Below, piece after piece: positions 34,292 to 36,995 of a stretch of 36,995 bases of DNA. Within the stretch, counting starts at the first letter, position 1, and every line of letters begins with the position of its first letter. Under the pieces are notes generated by a model. The model was not told the origin of the DNA. It saw only the letters and a program-made list of their open reading frames with translations, and searched no databases. A program made the position numbers and the translations under genes. The stretch comes from an uncultured Bacilli bacterium (lineage in GTDB: Bacteria; Bacillota_I; Bacilli_A; RF39; UBA660), in assembly GCA_934098555.1 (NCBI GenBank), contig CAKOOQ010000010.1, forward strand, positions 1 through 36,995. The letters run 5' to 3'.

Positions 34292-35473
34292 TTAATGTTT
34301 TAATACTTCGGGTGGCGATTCATAACACTTGGCAGCATCCATCTGGTAATACTTTAAAATCGTATCTTTATCTAATTTTGTTGCAAAAATATTTTCTAAA
34401 AATACTAGTATTTGCGCAATATTGGGACCATTTAAAGAGGATATATTTTTAAAATAATTGTGATAAATTTTCGCTTGTTCTTCTTTTGGTTTGGCATTAA
34501 AAATACTAGTGAGAAGACCGGCATAAATAAAACGTACCTCATTTTGTAAATGACGGCCATTTTCTAAATCATAAGAAGGCTTATACGCTACATTCTCTTT
34601 TAAATAATTAGCAAAAATGCCATTTTGAATATAAAGGCCACTTTTTAATAGATCTAAAAGATGAGAAGAATGCGCAAAGCAAGTCAAAGTATAAGGAGTA
34701 AAATACATTTGATTATGAAGAAGCTTTTTTAAAAGGACTTCTTTTTGCATTCTAAAATAAAGCTCTGCAATATGATAATGAATGAGTTGATGATACGATG
34801 CCCTATCTGTTTGCGAAAACAATTTTTCCCTCCCCTCACAAAAGACCGGTAAAGAAATATCGACAAGATAATTCAAAACCATTTCTTCCGTTAGCATAGA
34901 TTCCACTTCTTTTAATTCTGAGCATTTCATTTGACCTTTAAAAAGCATATGTGATATTTCATGAGCGAGTGTTAAAGCATCGGTTACTTTGTTCTGATAA
35001 TAAAAATAAATAACCTTATCTTTTGTAACACTTCTTCCCTTTTCATTCTGGATAATTAACTTTGTTTTTAAGATATTGGCTACTTCCTCTTCTTTATCAG
35101 GAAAATATTTTTTATAAAAATTTTGAACACAACGAAAAACATCAAAATCCTTAGCAACTTCTAATTTGTTAAAAGAATTATCGACTTCTTTTAACAAAGG
35201 ATTTAAATTTAAATTTAGTAACCATTCTGGATTAAAGTCCATTTGAAAAAAATATTTATTCCATTTCACAATATCTAATTCTTTATTTAAAAATTGACAC
35301 TCCAATCCCAATAGATAAGTTTTGATATCACTTTTTATTTTAGTACTATCAAGACTTGGATTATAGAATTGTTCTAAAAGATTTTGTTGAAATTTTTCTC
35401 TTTTTTGAGGATTTTTATATAAAACAAGACCTATTTGCGCAATGTATTTATTAATTTCTTCGCGTTTTTCCAT
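34292..35473 (-). CDS. Unknown protein with an HExxH zincin motif
   Basis: 393 residues, no family recognised with certainty. A possible zinc peptidase site LAHEISHMLFKG lies near residue 168-179, followed about 20 residues later by EVESMLTEEMVLNYL, which could give the third ligand (Glu). That spacing and the helical surroundings recall M3 oligopeptidases such as PepF, but the rest is too different for a firm call. No signal peptide or membrane helix. The only strong AGGAGG is about 20 bases before ATG, inside a GAGG...CCTC hairpin, an unusual initiation site. Promoter at 35556-35585. Single-gene unit divergent from the Rpn genes. Confidence 0.6.
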   Translation of the reverse strand: MEKREEINKYIAQIGLVLYKNPQKREKFQQNLLEQFYNPSLDSTKIKSDIKTYLLGLECQFLNKELDIVKWNKYFFQMDFNPEWLLNLNLNPLLKEVDNSFNKLEVAKDFDVFRCVQNFYKKYFPDKEEEVANILKTKLIIQNEKGRSVTKDKVIYFYYQNKVTDALTLAHEISHMLFKGQMKCSELKEVESMLTEEMVLNYLVDISLPVFCEGREKLFSQTDRASYHQLIHYHIAELYFRMQKEVLLKKLLHNQMYFTPYTLTCFAHSSHLLDLLKSGLYIQNGIFANYLKENVAYKPSYDLENGRHLQNEVRFIYAGLLTSIFNAKPKEEQAKIYHNYFKNISSLNGPNIAQILVFLENIFATKLDKDTILKYYQMDAAKCYESPPEVLKH

Positions 35474-35555
35474 AACACTTCGAGAGGCTTTACCTCCTAA
35501 CCTTCTTTCTCATAGTTTATAAAAGCATTTTAAAATCTACCTTCTATTTTCGTTT

Positions 35556-35585
35556 ATTATAACAATCCAAGATATTACTAAACAA
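35556..35585 (-). promoter_or_regulatory. Putative promoter of the zincin-like gene
   Basis: Minus strand TTGTTT (35580-35585), 18-base spacer, TATAAT (35556-35561), giving a leader of about 75 bases. Confidence 0.4.
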
Positions 35586-35597
35586 TATTTCACGTCC

Positions 35598-35855
35598 AAA
35601 AGTGTAAACTTTACACGAAATTCAAACTTTTTTGAACATTTTTCAAAGAAAAAAAAAGGAAATCAGAGATTTTTTTTGAATATATAAGTAGAAGGATAAT
35701 TTTGGTGACAGCAAAGTTGGTCTTCTTAGAATGCGAGGGTTTATGATATCCGAATTACAAGAAAAGAAAAAATTTTACACGTGTCGTTATGACCGGACAT
35801 TTAAGGAGGTGTTTTTAAAAGAAGAAAATGAAGATTTATTGATAACTCTACTTGA
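35598..35855 (+). repeat. Direct repeat, copy 1 (upstream region and start of the first Rpn gene)
   Basis: Nearly the same sequence recurs at 36739-36995, an offset of about 1140 bases. It includes a palindrome (35602-35616), a conserved AT-rich leader (TGAATATATAAGTAGAAGG) and the first 37 codons of the Rpn gene. Identity is highest from about 35680 onward. Confidence 0.9.
35602..35616. promoter_or_regulatory. Palindrome GTGTAAACTTTACAC upstream of Rpn copy 1
   Basis: Two perfect 7-base arms around one central base. The same 15 bases occur before copy 2 (36743-36757), although flanking bases differ, which suggests a protein-binding operator. The regulator is unknown. Confidence 0.5.
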
Positions 35856-36633
35856 GTTTACTTTAAATCTGAAAATCTTTGAAATTCAAAGATTAAATGT
35901 AGAAACCCTACAAGGTAATATAGGGACAAGAAAAAAGTATTGTGATTTACTCTTAAAAACCGACCAAGGTTATATTGGTATTGAGATTAACTCCGAGAGA
36001 AAAGATTACCTTCATTGTCGAAACTTAGCTTTTTTATGTAATGTTTATAGTCGTTATACTTTAACAGGTGAAATGTATTCCGAAGACACTTTGATCATCC
36101 AATTAAATCTTACCTATGGCATGTTAAAAAATGATGCTAAAATTTGTCGTACGTATATGCTTACAGATGGTGAAAAAAACTTTGTTCGTAATTTTAAAAT
36201 TGTCGAATGGAATATGGACAAAGTCTTAAATTATTGGTATGCTAAAGACGAAGTAAACATTGAGAAATTCAAGTATTTAATTATGCTTGATTTAAATGAA
36301 GAAGACTTGGCTAAGTTACCAAGAGATAGAAAGGTGATCAAATTTATGAATGAAGTTAAAAAAGTAAATGAAGACCCAGAATTCTTTAGTTATATGACCA
36401 AAGAAGAAGATGAAGAAAAATGCCATAACACAGAGATTAAAGAAGCAACAGAAGCTGGTCTAGCTGCTGGTATTGATATTGGTAAGTCTGAAGGAAAAGA
36501 AGAAGGTAAAAAAGAACGAAACATTGAAATTGCCAAAGATATGCTTAAAGTTGGGGACGAAATAGAACTTATTAAAAGAATTACCAAACTATCCGAAGAA
36601 GAAATATTAAAGCTAAAAGAAGGCATGTCGTAA
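35743..36633 (+). CDS. Rpn-like PD-(D/E)XK nuclease/putative transposase
   Basis: 296 residues from ATG at 35743 (GCGAGGG ribosome site; an ATG four codons earlier overlaps it). Opening CRYDRTFKEVFLKEENEDLLITLLEFTL is typical of Rpn-like proteins, followed by a PD-(D/E)XK-like core: YCDLLLKTDQGYIGIEINSER (about 65-85), with Asp and Glu but Asn where a catalytic Lys or Gln is often found. The C-terminus has glycine-spaced repeats (GLAAGIDIGKSEGKEEGKKE, about 243-262) and an IAKDML...ITKLSEEEI tail. E. coli Rpn proteins raise RecA-independent recombination; other members act in phage defence. The role here is unknown. Terminator at 36637-36666. Confidence 0.85.
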   Translation: MISELQEKKKFYTCRYDRTFKEVFLKEENEDLLITLLEFTLNLKIFEIQRLNVETLQGNIGTRKKYCDLLLKTDQGYIGIEINSERKDYLHCRNLAFLCNVYSRYTLTGEMYSEDTLIIQLNLTYGMLKNDAKICRTYMLTDGEKNFVRNFKIVEWNMDKVLNYWYAKDEVNIEKFKYLIMLDLNEEDLAKLPRDRKVIKFMNEVKKVNEDPEFFSYMTKEEDEEKCHNTEIKEATEAGLAAGIDIGKSEGKEEGKKERNIEIAKDMLKVGDEIELIKRITKLSEEEILKLKEGMS

Positions 36634-36636
36634 TCT

Positions 36637-36666
36637 AAAATAGACTTTTGAAAGGGTCTATTTTTT
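36637..36666 (+). terminator. Intrinsic terminator of Rpn copy 1
   Basis: Perfect 8-pair stem AAATAGAC (36638-36645) / GTCTATTT (36656-36663), 10-base loop, T run to 36666, a few bases after the stop. Confidence 0.85.
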
Positions 36667-36742
36667 CATAAATTAAAGCCATAATTTTTTTTTCTGCATC
36701 CCTACTTTATTGCCTCCTAATTGCCTTTATTAAGCAAAAAAA

Positions 36743-36757
36743 GTGTAAACTTTACAC
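36743..36757. promoter_or_regulatory. Palindrome GTGTAAACTTTACAC upstream of Rpn copy 2
   Basis: Identical to the one at 35602-35616, 126 bases before the ATG at 36883. Confidence 0.5.
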
Positions 36758-36882
36758 GAAATTATAACTTTTTTAAACTTTTTACCATGAAAAAAAAGGA
36801 AATCACAAATTTTTCTTGAATATATAAGTAGAAGGATAATTTTGGTGACAGCAAAATTGGTCTTCTTAGAAGGCGAGGGATT

Positions 36883-36995
36883 ATGATATCCGAATTACAA
36901 GAAAAGAAAAAATTTTACACGTGCCGTTATGACAGGACATTTAAGGAGGTATTTTTAAAAGAAGAAAATGAAGATTTATTGATAACTCTACTTGA
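36883..36995 (+). CDS. Second Rpn-like nuclease/transposase gene, N-terminal part (cut by window edge)
   Basis: The visible 37 codons encode the same residues as the start of the gene at 35743. At least three base differences are synonymous (for example TGT/TGC, CGG/AGG, GTG/GTA), so the copies have been kept under protein-level constraint or recently homogenised. Ribosome site GGCGAGGG. The remainder lies outside the window. Confidence 0.8.
   Translation, partial: MISELQEKKKFYTCRYDRTFKEVFLKEENEDLLITLL

Larger units (their letters stand above)
36739..36995 (+). repeat. Direct repeat, copy 2 (cut by window edge)
   Basis: Second copy of the 35598-35855 block, continuing past the window end. 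The coding part is nearly identical; the region between palindrome and leader is more diverged. Confidence 0.9.

Noticed and set aside
36440..36530. Glycine-spaced coding repeats at the Rpn C-terminus as a DNA tandem repeat or CRISPR-like array
   Set aside because: The repeats are short, protein-level G-x3-G patterns that vary in DNA sequence; no spacer/repeat regularity exists.

Overview
The window is AT-rich chromosomal DNA from a low-GC Gram-positive bacterium (Bacillota). Supporting signs are AGGAGG-type ribosome sites, a T-box riboswitch on ileS, an IreB gene, DUF1292 and MltG genes, and the Bacillus-type gene order ireB-ruvX-DUF1292-mltG-trmR-trhP1-trhP2-greA. TGA ends several genes (oligoendopeptidase F, the Y-family polymerase, RimM, the YgjP-like protein) and the aligned coding regions use TGG for Trp, so the genetic code is standard and not that of Mycoplasma. 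Gene density, surface-protein types and repeated Rpn-like genes suggest an uncultured gut Bacilli lineage of the RF39 or Erysipelotrichales kind; this placement is inference.

Layout. Bases 1-622 hold a cut-off Rpn-type nuclease/transposase gene and a C-terminal Rpn fragment. Bases 713-6794 are one tightly packed minus-strand operon: pilin-like protein, DUF2207 membrane protein, YgjP-like zinc protein, SpoU/TrmH methyltransferase, RimM, TrmD, a basic unknown protein and a HAD phosphatase. Bases 6829-12373 carry a DUF308 protein with cardiolipin synthase, then a type 2 isoleucyl-tRNA synthetase under a T-box. Bases 12370-18483 carry pepF and lon, ruvA-(small ORF)-ruvB, and a DUF421 protein. Around 19.1-21.3 kb there is a small membrane protein on the plus strand facing a 508-residue SipW/TasA-like surface protein. 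Bases 21320-25767 hold tgt with a pseudopilin-like partner, a DUF2974 hydrolase, and a YolD/Y-family polymerase pair. A decayed paralogue of the surface protein lies at 25804-26830. Bases 26985-34262 contain the conserved operon ending in greA plus a U32 protein split into two genes. The right end has an orphan zincin and two tandem Rpn genes on the plus strand.

Functionally, the housekeeping part is about translation quality: tRNA m1G37 (TrmD), Q34 (Tgt), ho5U/mo5U34 (TrhP1, TrhP2, TrmR), rRNA modification (TrmH family and possibly the split U32), 30S maturation (RimM) and Ile-tRNA charging. RuvAB, RuvX and a Y-family polymerase cover repair, and Lon, PepF and the other zincins cover proteolysis.

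The most striking signals are: (1) a run of ten G in the spacer of a TTGACA/TATAAT promoter facing the surface-protein gene, the structure of a slipped-strand phase-variable promoter, nested with a terminator hairpin; (2) an IleRS of the eukaryote-like type with the catalytic HxGH motif swapped to GIHH; (3) a normally single U32 protein divided into two overlapping genes; (4) tandem Rpn genes that share a palindromic upstream element.
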